From contig NZ_BMMZ01000003.1 in the NCBI RefSeq assembly GCF_014646195.1, positions 372,001-436,000 of the forward strand: a stretch of 64,000 nt of DNA, in the 5' to 3' direction. This DNA comes from Microlunatus endophyticus. GTDB taxonomy: Bacteria; Actinomycetota; Actinomycetes; Propionibacteriales; Propionibacteriaceae. The translations under genes were made by a program, and so were the position numbers. The notes below the pieces were generated by a model that was given only the letters and a program-made list of their open reading frames with translations, made no database searches and had not been told where the DNA came from. This document shows, piece by piece, positions 1 through 8,187 of the stretch. How positions within the stretch are numbered: position 1 is the first letter of the stretch; each line of letters begins with the position of its first letter.

Positions 1-197
1 ACGACGAGCACCGGTGCGGTGGCGCTCGGCACCCGCAGCCCGGTCACCTCCTGGACGTAGACCTCGGCCCGCTGAGCGGCGTCCCGGAGCTCGGCGACGG
101 CCGAGAGGGCACCCTCCATGGAGATCTCGGGTCCGGGCTTGACCAGCTTGCGTGCGGTCGTGACCGCGACATCCCAGTCGACCATCGTCGTACTCAT
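1..197 (-). CDS. Zinc-dependent metalloprotease, DUF2342 family (partial, N-terminus only)
   Basis: About 65 codons of the N-terminus are present; the gene runs off the left edge. The reverse strand reads MSTTMVDWDVAVTTARKL, then KPGPEISMEGALSAVAELR, which resembles the start of the actinobacterial DUF2342 family (often annotated as F420-biosynthesis-associated or zinc-dependent metalloprotease). The metal-binding HExxH part lies outside the window, so activity cannot be judged. The start is ATG at 197; an internal ATG at 185 (MVDWD) is an alternative. In many actinomycetes this gene directly follows dacB; here dacB is on the same strand but 3.7 kb upstream, with other genes in between. Family call from the N-terminal pattern and context only. 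Confidence 0.7.
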   Translation of the reverse strand, partial: MSTTMVDWDVAVTTARKLVKPGPEISMEGALSAVAELRDAAQRAEVYVQEVTGLRVPSATAPVLV

Positions 198-266
198 AGC
201 CCGCACTCTATGCGCGCCGCCGGTCGCGGACGTGAACCCGCGCACCCTGATCGACCCCGGAAAGCA

Positions 267-743
267 CTAGGTGGCCAGCAGCGTACGCAGCCGGTCGATG
301 GTCTGTTCCCAGCCGGGCCTGATGCCGATCGCGAGCAACTCACGGATCTTCTCGGCCGGGAGGTCGTGCATCGCCAAGGTGAAGATCAACTCGGTCTGAC
401 CGTCGCCGTACGGCTCGAACCGGACGGTGACCAGCGGCGCGTCGGCGGGTCGATGGCCCTGGTCGGCCCAGCTGAAGCGGAGCAGGTGCGGCACCTCGAC
501 GTCGGTGAAGATCCCTTCGGTCGGGTAGCGCTCCCCCGTCAGGTCGTTGACCATGGTCAGCCGCCAGAATCCGCCCGGCCGCAGGTCGACCGAGATGGTG
601 TCGCGGGGCGTTGTCGTGCCTTCCGGACCCCACCAGGTCATCCGGTCCGGCTCGGTCCAGCAGGCGAATACGATCTCCGGCGGCGCGTCGAGGATCCGGG
701 TGATGGTGAACTCCTGATCGGCGACGGGCACGGGCTCAGCCAT
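267..743 (-). CDS. SRPBCC (AHSA1-like) domain protein
   Basis: 158 residues, the usual size of a single START-like SRPBCC domain. The typical AHSA1 pattern is visible: FTITRILDAPPEIVFACWTE near residue 12, the tryptophan pair in MTWWGPEG near residue 34, and the closing helix GWEQTIDRLRTLL. Proteins of this type bind hydrophobic ligands; no substrate can be read from sequence. Its start overlaps the upstream DUF899 gene by 8 bases (736-743), so the two are probably translationally coupled. It is the last gene of an ArsR-DUF899-SRPBCC operon, a common actinobacterial arrangement in which the ArsR protein is expected to repress the set. Confidence 0.85.
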   Translation of the reverse strand: MAEPVPVADQEFTITRILDAPPEIVFACWTEPDRMTWWGPEGTTTPRDTISVDLRPGGFWRLTMVNDLTGERYPTEGIFTDVEVPHLLRFSWADQGHRPADAPLVTVRFEPYGDGQTELIFTLAMHDLPAEKIRELLAIGIRPGWEQTIDRLRTLLAT

Positions 744-1404
744 AGGTCGGCTCCTGCGGCCAGCCCTCGGGAGAGTCCTCCCAGTCCTGGCGGCGTCCGT
801 ACGGCGTCAGGTCGAGGATGTTGTGCAGGAACATCAGCCGGTCCACACCGCGCGATCCGGTCGTGTAGGTGCGGTAGATGTCGTCGCCGGCGCGCAGGTA
901 GACCATCAGCATGAAACCCACGACGCCGTTGTCGGCGAAGAAGGTGGTGCCGCGGGACGAAACGAACGGCATCGTCCAGCCCTCACGGGCTGTGATCTCG
1001 GTGATCTGTTCGATCGGCATCTCGGAGATGTGTGCCCAGCTGACGCCCTCCCGGGCCAGAGTCCCGAGGTTGACGACGTTGCGGGTGAAGTGGGTGCAAC
1101 CCGGGCACTGATTGCCCGGGCCGGCGTCCATGAACTGGTAGACCACCAGTTCGTTGTTGTCGCCGAAGAGGTCGAGCAGCGTGGTGGTGCCGTCCGCGGT
1201 CGTGAATTCGTAGTTGCCGAAGCGCATCGCGGGCAGCCGGCGGCGCCGGGCGGCCAGCGCGTCCAGCGAACGCGTCGCCTGCTTCTCCAGCACCATCAGC
1301 TCGTCGCGTGCCTGCTGCCACTCCTGCGCCGACACAACCGGCGGCAGTGCCGGGGCGGCGGACCGGGTCGGTTGACCGATACTCGATTGATCGGTGGTCG
1401 TCAT
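736..1404 (-). CDS. DUF899 thioredoxin-fold protein
   Basis: 222 residues. A CPGC motif at residues 100-103 inside GPGNQCPGCTHFTRN has the thioredoxin-like CxxC layout characteristic of DUF899. The N-terminal helix EWQQARDELMVLEKQATRSL and the C-terminal tail (W-rich, DLTPYGRRQDWEDSPEGWP) also match the family. DUF899 proteins are predicted cytoplasmic redox proteins without a settled substrate. Start is ATG at 1404, two bases after the ArsR stop; the end overlaps the SRPBCC gene. Confidence 0.88.
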   Translation of the reverse strand: MTTTDQSSIGQPTRSAAPALPPVVSAQEWQQARDELMVLEKQATRSLDALAARRRRLPAMRFGNYEFTTADGTTTLLDLFGDNNELVVYQFMDAGPGNQCPGCTHFTRNVVNLGTLAREGVSWAHISEMPIEQITEITAREGWTMPFVSSRGTTFFADNGVVGFMLMVYLRAGDDIYRTYTTGSRGVDRLMFLHNILDLTPYGRRQDWEDSPEGWPQEPTYG

Positions 1405-1406
1405 GA

Positions 1407-1781
1407 TCAGTCCTTTCCCTCGTGATCGGGTCGTGCATCAGGATCGGATCCCTGCATCCTGCGCAGTTGGTCCTCCAAGCGGTCGAAGCTCGCCTCGAAG
1501 AACCGGCGATATTGCTGCAGCCACGCCTCGGCGTCCTGCAGCGGAGCGGGATTGAGCGCGCAGGGCCGGGTCTGCGCCGCGCGGCGCTTGGTGATCAGCC
1601 CGGCCGATTCCAGCACCTTCAGATGCTTGGAGATCGCCGGGAGGCTGAGCTCATGCGGCGCCGCCAGCTCGTTGACCGTCGCCTCGCCCTCGGACAGCCG
1701 GGCGAGCATCGAGCGGCGCGTCGGATCGGCCAGAGCGGCAAACGTGCGGCTCAGAGTGTCCGGCTCAGCAGTGACGGTCAT
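1407..1781 (-). CDS. ArsR-family winged-helix transcriptional regulator
   Basis: 124 residues. The ArsR signature LADPTRRSMLARL (residues 17-29) leads into the HTH HELSLPAISKHLKVLESAGLI. No metal-binding cysteines are seen in the recognition helix; the protein belongs to the non-metal group usually paired with SRPBCC proteins. It is the first gene of the operon with DUF899 and SRPBCC and probably regulates it by binding the AT-rich stretch just upstream (about 1790-1815, TTAATTA core), which stands out from the GC-rich surroundings. Confidence 0.88.
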   Translation of the reverse strand: MTVTAEPDTLSRTFAALADPTRRSMLARLSEGEATVNELAAPHELSLPAISKHLKVLESAGLITKRRAAQTRPCALNPAPLQDAEAWLQQYRRFFEASFDRLEDQLRRMQGSDPDARPDHEGKD

Positions 1782-1936
1782 CTCGTACTTTCTCGATCAG
1801 TTAATTATCCAGTGAGCTAAGTAGAGCAGCCACCGATCACGCTGTCAAGACGTACGAAACGACCGCGGCGGGGTGCCGTTCCGCCTACGATGAACCAGCG
1901 GCTCGATCCTGGCCGCCTGGGGGAACAGGACTGTTT

Positions 1937-3994
1937 GTGCAGGAACCATTCGCACGCCCGATCGCCGTGGTCGTGGTCAACTACGCCTCGATCGGGCTGA
2001 TCGAGACCAATTTCGCCGCGCTCTCTGGTGCGCCGGACTGCCGCGTCGTCGTAGTGGACAACTTCACCACCGCCGACGAGCAGCAGCGTGTCCGAGAGGT
2101 CTGCGTCCGGCACGGCTGGGAGCCGGTGCTGTCGCCGACGAACGAGGGATTCGGTCTCGGCGTCAATGCCGGTGTTCGCCGCGGTCGAGAGCTCGGCGCG
2201 GACGCCTTCCTCTTGATCAATCCGGATGCGATCGTCGATGTCGCGACGCTGACGGCATTGCACGAGCACGCGGTCAGCCAGCCTGATGCCCTGGTCGCAC
2301 CTCGGGTGATCAGGCCTGACGGGACTGCCTGGGCAGCCGGGTCGGCGGTCGACCTGCGGACCGGGCACATCCGCGGTCGGGCCGGACTTCGTGATCTTGG
2401 ACCGTACGAGATCGGCTGGCTGACCGGAGCCTGCCTGGCGCTGTCCCGGGAACTGATGGACCGGGTCGGCGGCATGGCCGACGGCTACTTCCTCTACTGG
2501 GAGGACGTCGACTTCAGCCGTCGGATCCAGGAGCTGGGCGGCACGCTGGTCGTCCGCGAGGACCTCACGGTCACCCACGATGAGGGAGGCACCCAGCGCG
2601 ACGGCAATGACCGGCGACTCTCCGATCTCTATTACTTCTACAACTGCCGCAACCGCTTGGTCTTCGCCTCCCAGAACCTGGCACGGCGGCTGGTGCTGCG
2701 GTGGATAGCGACGACTCCGCGAGAGAGCTGGCAGATCCTGCTCCGTGGCGGTCGGCGGCAGTTGCTGCACACGCGCTCACCATTGCGCGCGGCGGTCGCC
2801 GGCTCGTTGGCTGGCTTGCGGATCGCACTGCGTGGACTGGTCCGCCCCCAACGACCGACCGCGAGAACGGCGGCCACGGAGGCCGAAACTTCGGACTCCT
2901 GGCCGATCACCGCACTGATGTCCTTCCCGGCGACACCGCCGAAGGGCAATCCATACCGGCTGCTGCTCGAGCAGGGCCTTCGCACGGCCCCCGGATTGAC
3001 GATCAAGCACTTCTCCTGGCGGACGGCGCTGTTGGACGACTACGACGTCTTCCACGTGCATTGGCCGGAGATCCTCCTGGAGGGCACGACCCCACTCAAG
3101 ACCGCAGTACGTCGGCTGCTGTTCGTGCTGTTCATGATCAGGATGCGGCTGCGCAGGGTGCCGATCGTGCGGACCATGCACAACCTTGAACTGCCCCAGG
3201 GAATCGACCCGATCGAGGTGGGGCTGCTGCACGTGATGGAGCGCCGGACAGCACTGTGGATCCGGCTGAACACCAGCACCGACCTACCGGCGAACCGACC
3301 CGGGGCAACGATCCTGCACGGTCACTACCGCGACTGGTACGGGCGCTACCCGACCCAGCCAACAGTGCGAGGCAGAGTCGTCTTCCAGGGCCTGGTGCGT
3401 CGCTACAAGAATGTCCCCGCGCTGGTGGAGGCGTTCCGAGATGTGGCGGACCCGGAGGCCAGCTTGCACGTGCTGGGCAAGCCGTCGACAGCCGAGCTGG
3501 ACGCCCAGATCCGATCCGCTGCGGGAGACGACCACAGGATCGATCTGCAGTTGGGCTTCGTCGAAGAGTCGGATCTGGTCGCCGAGATCACTGCAGCAGA
3601 GCTGGTGGTCCTCCCCTATCAGGAGATGCACAATTCGGCGGCGGTGCTGACCGCACTGTCGCTGGACCGGCCCGTTCTGGTGCCTGACAACGAGGTCAAC
3701 CGCAAGCTTGCCGCGGAGGTCGGCCCGGGCTGGGTGCACACCTACGCGGGCGAGATCAGCGCTGCGGCGATCGAGGAAGCGCTGGCCTCCGTGCGGGCCG
3801 GACACCATGCGGAACGACCCGATCTTGAGGCACGGGACTGGGACCTGGGTGGAATCCAGCACGCCAATGCGTACCGACGCGCCGTGCGCTCGGTAGGGCC
3901 GATCCGATCGGCCCGGTCGGGTCCGGATCAGGAAGCACAGCCGCACGACGCAACGGCCGCGGACACACGGTCCAGCCAAGCCACGGCGCTGTAG
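1937..3994 (+). CDS. Two-domain glycosyltransferase (GT2 fused to a GT4-like domain)
   Basis: 685 residues from GTG at 1937, preceded by GGGAACAGGA. Residues about 8-240 form a GT2 domain of the rhamnosyltransferase type: IAVVVVNYASIGLIE, the N-P-D motif in FLLINPDAIVD, and the acceptor-side WLTGACLALSRELMDRVGG and YFLYWEDVDFSRRI. After a linker (about 290-325) a second GT-B-like domain begins at FPATPPKGNPYRLLLEQGL, with FHVHWPEILLEG, VVFQGLVRRYKNVPALVEAF and the sugar-nucleotide-side ELVVLPYQEMHNSAAVLTAL. The two domains probably add successive sugars; substrates are unknown. The gene overlaps dacB tail-to-tail by 67 bases and sits between two genes normally adjacent, suggesting insertion. 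Confidence 0.82.
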   Translation: MQEPFARPIAVVVVNYASIGLIETNFAALSGAPDCRVVVVDNFTTADEQQRVREVCVRHGWEPVLSPTNEGFGLGVNAGVRRGRELGADAFLLINPDAIVDVATLTALHEHAVSQPDALVAPRVIRPDGTAWAAGSAVDLRTGHIRGRAGLRDLGPYEIGWLTGACLALSRELMDRVGGMADGYFLYWEDVDFSRRIQELGGTLVVREDLTVTHDEGGTQRDGNDRRLSDLYYFYNCRNRLVFASQNLARRLVLRWIATTPRESWQILLRGGRRQLLHTRSPLRAAVAGSLAGLRIALRGLVRPQRPTARTAATEAETSDSWPITALMSFPATPPKGNPYRLLLEQGLRTAPGLTIKHFSWRTALLDDYDVFHVHWPEILLEGTTPLKTAVRRLLFVLFMIRMRLRRVPIVRTMHNLELPQGIDPIEVGLLHVMERRTALWIRLNTSTDLPANRPGATILHGHYRDWYGRYPTQPTVRGRVVFQGLVRRYKNVPALVEAFRDVADPEASLHVLGKPSTAELDAQIRSAAGDDHRIDLQLGFVEESDLVAEITAAELVVLPYQEMHNSAAVLTALSLDRPVLVPDNEVNRKLAAEVGPGWVHTYAGEISAAAIEEALASVRAGHHAERPDLEARDWDLGGIQHANAYRRAVRSVGPIRSARSGPDQEAQPHDATAADTRSSQATAL

Positions 3995-5388
3995 TCGTTC
4001 TTTGCGTGGTTGACGACGAAGGCGAAGATCAACAACTCGCCGTCGCGGGTGGAGGCGTAGCCCGCCAGGGAATGGACGCCGGTCAGCGTCCCGGTCTTGG
4101 CTCGTACGAGGCCCTGTCCCTTCTCCGCCAGCTTCCCTTCATCGAACCGATACTTCAGGCTGCCCTCGACCCCGGCCACTGGGAGACCGGTGAACACCGG
4201 GGCGAGGTCGGGCTGGTCGCCATCGATGCCCAGACGCAGGACCTTGACGAAGGTGTCGGCGGGGATCCGGCCGTCCCGGGAGAGCCCGCTGCCGTCGTAT
4301 ATCTTGGTCCCGGGTGTCCAGGCGCCGAGGATGGTCAGCACCTTCTTGATCGAATTCAGCGCGTTGGCGATCGTCCCCGGCTTGTGGTCGGCGATCGCGA
4401 CCTGACGGGCGACGACCTCGGCGGCGTCGTTGTCACTGGCCATCAGCAGCTTCTCGATGATCTTGGACAACGGAAGCGAATCGACGCCGGCCACCTCATC
4501 GGCGTGGGATGGAGCCTTGGCCGCAGACACCTTGGACACCTTGATGCCGTAGCTGCGCAGCAGTTTGGCGAATTCGGCGGCCGCCGACTCTGCCGGATCA
4601 GGCTGCCGGGGCCCCTCGGAGCCGTACAGCCGCCCCTCGTTGACCCAGAGCGCGCTCGTCCGCGTCACAACCGTCGAATAGCCCGACGGCCAGGTCGGAT
4701 TCCAGGACGGCCCGGGAAACAGCGATGCGTCGTAGCCGAGCCGGACGCTGGTGACCTTGTCCGACTTGAGCGCCTTGGCGGTCGCCGCAGCCAGCGCCTG
4801 GAGAGATGCCTGACCCGGGAGGGTCGCCTGTTTCTTGGTCGCAGTGAGATAAGGGTCGCCGCCGCCGACCAGATCGATCCGGTGGACGGGCTTGCCTTTG
4901 CTGGTGGTCGAGGCATCGACAACCGAGGTCCGGAAGTGATGCTGCGGGCCGAGCAGTTTGAGCGCCGCCGAGGTCGTCAGCAGCTTCGTCACCGAAGCGG
5001 GGATCAGCCCGGTGCTGCTGCCCGAGGAGTAGAGCAGTTTGCCGGTCTGGGCAGACATGACGGCAGCGGACACGGCAGCGCCCTTGACCGTGCCGGCCGA
5101 AGCCACCTTCGCCGCCACCGCTGCGGAGTGGCTGGTTGCCGGCTTCGTCACCGGATTCAGCACCGGGTCCAGCGCGGACGCCGGGGACGCGGTCGGACTG
5201 GGGATCGGCACGGTAGCTGACGGCGTGCCGGCTCCCGAGGGAGTGGCCGCGGCAACCGAACTCGGCGCCGCCCCGGTCCCGGGCAGCGAGGAGTTGTTGT
5301 TCGGAGCGAGCCCGCAGCCGGCCAGGGCGACGACTCCGACGAGCGCGGCCGCTACCGCGCCCATCAGTTTGACCCGTCGAGCGGCCAC
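3928..5388 (-). CDS. dacB: D-alanyl-D-alanine carboxypeptidase/endopeptidase (PBP4, peptidase S13)
   Basis: Trims or cleaves D-Ala crosslinks in peptidoglycan outside the membrane. With a GTG start at 5388 the protein has 486 residues: a basic n-region, a hydrophobic segment and a lipobox LAGC (Cys25), so it is probably a lipoprotein. An Ala/Pro/Ser/Thr-rich linker runs to about residue 85. The S13 motifs are present: SVTK near residue 132, SDN in LMASDNDAAEVV, and KTG in VRAKTGTLTGV. The GTG start is favoured because AGGCGAGG lies about 6 bases upstream and it gives a proper signal peptide; the open frame continues to 5535 but that extension looks non-coding. ATG at 5364 is another possibility. 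The last 67 bases overlap the convergent glycosyltransferase. Confidence 0.92.
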   Translation of the reverse strand: MAARRVKLMGAVAAALVGVVALAGCGLAPNNNSSLPGTGAAPSSVAAATPSGAGTPSATVPIPSPTASPASALDPVLNPVTKPATSHSAAVAAKVASAGTVKGAAVSAAVMSAQTGKLLYSSGSSTGLIPASVTKLLTTSAALKLLGPQHHFRTSVVDASTTSKGKPVHRIDLVGGGDPYLTATKKQATLPGQASLQALAAATAKALKSDKVTSVRLGYDASLFPGPSWNPTWPSGYSTVVTRTSALWVNEGRLYGSEGPRQPDPAESAAAEFAKLLRSYGIKVSKVSAAKAPSHADEVAGVDSLPLSKIIEKLLMASDNDAAEVVARQVAIADHKPGTIANALNSIKKVLTILGAWTPGTKIYDGSGLSRDGRIPADTFVKVLRLGIDGDQPDLAPVFTGLPVAGVEGSLKYRFDEGKLAEKGQGLVRAKTGTLTGVHSLAGYASTRDGELLIFAFVVNHAKNDYSAVAWLDRVSAAVASCGCAS

Positions 5389-5585
5389 CCGAGACCTCGC
5401 CTGCCATCCGTCCGTGCACCCCACCGGGTGCGAGAAGTGAGAGTGCTCACAGTAGCCGCCCGAGCAGTGACTGCCGACTGAAGGATCCGGGGGCTTTGGC
5501 GATACGCTCGTAGCTTGTTGCCCGCAACGCGCCACAAGCGCTTCACAGCGGCACAGAGCCAGAGACAGAAAGGCCCGTTGGACCC

Positions 5586-6146
5586 GTGACCGACATCAAT
5601 CCGGGCGCAGCCCCCTCCATCCCGACCAAGCCGCTCAGCGGACTGACCTTCGACGTCACCGTGGAGATCCCCAAGGGTCAGAAGAACAAGTACGAGGTCG
5701 ACCACAAGACCGGCCGGATCCGGCTGGACCGTACGCTCTTCACCTCGACCCAGTATCCGGCCGACTACGGCTTCATCGAGGAGACCCTCGGCCAGGACGG
5801 CGACCCGCTGGACGCGCTGGTCCTGGTCTCGGAACCGACGTTTCCGGGTTGTTTGATCAAGTGCCGCGCAATCGCCATGTTCCGGATGACCGACGAAAAG
5901 GGCGCCGACGACAAGGTGCTCTGCGTCCCGGCCGACGACCAGCGCCGTGATCATCTGCGCGATGTGACCGACATCCGGCAGTACCAGTTGCTGGAGATCG
6001 AGCATTTCTTCTCCGTCTACAAGGACCTCGAGCCGGGCAAGTCGGTCGAGGGCGCCAGCTGGACCGGCGTCGAGGACGCGGAAGCCGAGATCCTGGCCAG
6101 CTTCGAGCGGCTGCGGAAGGCCGGACCCGAGGCGTTCGAGCACTGA
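5586..6146 (+). CDS. ppa: Inorganic pyrophosphatase (family I, soluble)
   Basis: Hydrolyses pyrophosphate to phosphate in the cytoplasm. 186 residues, near the family length. Conserved residues are visible: [14 protein letters not shown] near residue 26, [20 protein letters not shown] with the Mg-binding Asp cluster, and [12 protein letters not shown] near residue 139. GTG start at 5586, preceded by AGAAAGG. It is divergent from dacB (about 200 bases between starts), the usual actinobacterial ppa-dacB arrangement. Confidence 0.97.
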   Translation: MTDINPGAAPSIPTKPLSGLTFDVTVEIPKGQKNKYEVDHKTGRIRLDRTLFTSTQYPADYGFIEETLGQDGDPLDALVLVSEPTFPGCLIKCRAIAMFRMTDEKGADDKVLCVPADDQRRDHLRDVTDIRQYQLLEIEHFFSVYKDLEPGKSVEGASWTGVEDAEAEILASFERLRKAGPEAFEH

Positions 6147-6194
6147 GATCCCGTTTCTTGAGATCGCCTGATCCCTTGCTGTCGCGGAGCTGAG

Positions 6195-7202
6195 ATGGCG
6201 CAATATCTGATCTTGGTGACCCCGTCGGCGAATCGTGTCTTCGCCGGGCAGGCCGCCGGTCTGTCCGCGATCGAGCTGGAGATCTGCGCAGGCTCCGCCG
6301 CAGCCGTCTCAGGAGTGCAGACGGTCGCCGGCGTCGACTACGTCGGCTTCGAGACCGACGACTACCCGGCTGTCTCGGGGGTGGTCTCCCGGTTGTCGTC
6401 GGCGTACGCGGTTTTCGAACGGGTCGGCGCCGATGGGGTCGAGCTGCTCCGTCCGGTCGAGTTGGTCGACACCGACCGCTTCGCCGACGACCTGGTGACC
6501 ATCCCGAAATACCAGGGCAAGACCAACGAGCAGTTCACCCGTTTGCTGATCAACATCACCGCGGCGTCGATGACCCGCGACGCGTCCGGTCCGATCACCC
6601 TGCTCGACCCGCTCGCCGGCCGCGGCACGACGCTGAGCGTCGGCCTCACCCTCGGCTACGACGTCGCCGGCGTCGAGTCCGATGTCAAGGCGGTCGAGGC
6701 GTACGCCGCGTTCCTGAAGACCTACCTGCGGCGCAAGCGGCTCAAGCACAAGGCCTCGATGGACCCGGTCCGGCGCGAGGGGCGCAGCCTGGGACGCCGG
6801 CTGCAGGTCGAGGTGACGCCGGAGCCGGGTGATCGCCAACAGCAGCTCACCGTTCTTACTGGGGACACCCGGCAATCGGCTGTCCTGTGGGGAAAACGCA
6901 AATTCGATCTTGTCGTCGCCGATGCCCCGTACGGAGTGGTGCACGGCAGTGCCGACCGCGGCGGCCGGGACAGATCCTCCGCGGGGTTGCTGGCCGACGC
7001 TCTGCCGGTCTGGGCCGGACAGCTCAAGCACGGCGGCGCGCTCGGCCTGGCCTGGAACACATACGGGCTGACGCGCGAAGAGCTGACCGCGATTGCTGAC
7101 GGGGCCGGTCTGGAACCGATGGACGACGGGCCTTATCTCCGACTCGGGCACCGGGTCGACTCATCGATCTTCCGCGACGCGTTCGTCGCTCGCAAGCCCT
7201 GA
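6195..7202 (+). CDS. SAM-dependent methyltransferase, RNA methylase (UPF0020/TrmG10-like) family
   Basis: 335 residues. The SAM-binding motif LLDPLAGRGTTLSVGL (about residues 137-151) and the catalytic-type motif IV DLVVADAPYGVVHG (about 240) have the DPPY-like form (here DAPY) of N-methylating enzymes such as tRNA guanosine-10 methylases. The N-terminal ~100 residues are not a recognisable THUMP domain but resemble the N-terminus of actinobacterial homologues. Target RNA is not deducible. It follows ppa on the same strand with 48 bases between. Confidence 0.78.
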   Translation: MAQYLILVTPSANRVFAGQAAGLSAIELEICAGSAAAVSGVQTVAGVDYVGFETDDYPAVSGVVSRLSSAYAVFERVGADGVELLRPVELVDTDRFADDLVTIPKYQGKTNEQFTRLLINITAASMTRDASGPITLLDPLAGRGTTLSVGLTLGYDVAGVESDVKAVEAYAAFLKTYLRRKRLKHKASMDPVRREGRSLGRRLQVEVTPEPGDRQQQLTVLTGDTRQSAVLWGKRKFDLVVADAPYGVVHGSADRGGRDRSSAGLLADALPVWAGQLKHGGALGLAWNTYGLTREELTAIADGAGLEPMDDGPYLRLGHRVDSSIFRDAFVARKP

Positions 7203-7258
7203 TGATCGACTACTTATGATCAACTACTTATGATCAACTACTTATGATCAACTATCGG
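7203..7258. repeat. 14-bp tandem repeat, about four copies
   Basis: The unit TGATCAACTACTTA occurs at 7203-7216 (one mismatch, TGATCG), 7217-7230, 7231-7244 and 7245-7258 (last four bases diverged); another TGATCAACT begins at 7259 and supplies the stop of the reverse sulfotransferase. Each unit carries the palindrome TGATCA, so palindromes recur every 14 bases. It fills the space between two convergent stop codons. Confidence 0.95.
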
Positions 7259-7261
7259 TGA

Positions 7262-8137
7262 TCAACTGGCAGCAGGCGCGTGCAGCGGTGCCCACTTGCG
7301 CAGATCGAGATCGACCAGTCGCAGCAACAGCCTGCGGTCGGCCGCCAGCACCCTGCTGACCCGGTCGATCACCTCGCCAGGGATGGGCTCGCCCCCGAAT
7401 GATGCCGGGGCCGGACGGGTGAGCAGGCGCTCCCGCAGGCGTTCCGGAAGCCTGCGCTCACTCCACTCCGAGAGCCGCGGACGGCGGTCAACTGCCACAC
7501 CCAGCCTGTTGGTCGTTCGGTGGCTGGGAGTCACGTGGTAGTGCCGATCAGCGTCCGGATTGTCGTAGGGATCCAGCCCGAGGAACTCCGCGGTGCGGGC
7601 CAACACGCCGGCCGGGTCGTCGCGTAGATCCTCGGTGAGCAGCACCAGGATCTGATCGGCAGGAAAGTGCCGCCGATAGTTGAGCAGCTCACGTCCGTAC
7701 AGGCTGGTGCGCACATAGATCGACCTGGTCCTGATCGCCTCCGCGGGTGGCCGGACCGAACGCCCACGGACGACCGTATGTGCGTAGTGGCTCCGGATCC
7801 GTTCGACCGGATCCCGGAGCAGGTAGATCAATTTCGCGTTCGGGGCATGCTGGTGGATCAGCCGCGGGACTCCCGGGAAATTCGCGCTCTTGGTGTAATT
7901 CGTCGTCGCCTCACCCAGCAGCGCCCCAGGCTCCGCGTCCGCGAACAGTGACCGGTACCAGTCGAAGCCCCTCGACCAGTTCCGGCGCTCGACGAAGAAG
8001 TTCGGCTCCTTCATCGTCGACATGAAGACGCCCGGGTGGCTGGCCAGGTGCTGGTAAAGGGTCGTCGTCCCGCACTTCATCGCGCCGATGATGATGAAAT
8101 CAGGAATCTCCCGAGGCATGGGCCCGGAAGGTAGCAC
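7262..8137 (-). CDS. PAPS-dependent sulfotransferase
   Basis: 291 residues from GTG at 8137; an in-frame ATG at 8119 (MPREIPDF) is equally possible and neither has a strong ribosome site. The 5'-phosphosulfate loop is IIIGAMKCGTTTLYQHL, including the catalytic-type Lys, and the 3'-phosphate-binding region is LIYLLRDPVERIRSHYAH. These are the hallmarks of the Sulfotransfer family, which moves sulfate from PAPS to a hydroxyl of a glycan, lipid or small molecule. No membrane segment is seen, so the enzyme should be cytoplasmic. It stands alone, tail to tail with the methyltransferase, so the acceptor cannot be guessed. Confidence 0.88.
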   Translation of the reverse strand: MLPSGPMPREIPDFIIIGAMKCGTTTLYQHLASHPGVFMSTMKEPNFFVERRNWSRGFDWYRSLFADAEPGALLGEATTNYTKSANFPGVPRLIHQHAPNAKLIYLLRDPVERIRSHYAHTVVRGRSVRPPAEAIRTRSIYVRTSLYGRELLNYRRHFPADQILVLLTEDLRDDPAGVLARTAEFLGLDPYDNPDADRHYHVTPSHRTTNRLGVAVDRRPRLSEWSERRLPERLRERLLTRPAPASFGGEPIPGEVIDRVSRVLAADRRLLLRLVDLDLRKWAPLHAPAAS

Positions 8138-8187
8138 TCCGGAGCCACAGGAGAGTTAACGCAAATGGCCCGCGACCCGACGTGCCA

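Noticed and set aside
4006..5220. Long open frame opposite dacB (404 codons)
   Set aside because: High-GC shadow of dacB; no family pattern, and the reverse frame has lipobox, SxxK, SxN and KTG motifs.
7203..7258. CRISPR-like short repeats
   Set aside because: Repeats are 14 bases and directly adjacent, without spacers; no cas genes nearby.
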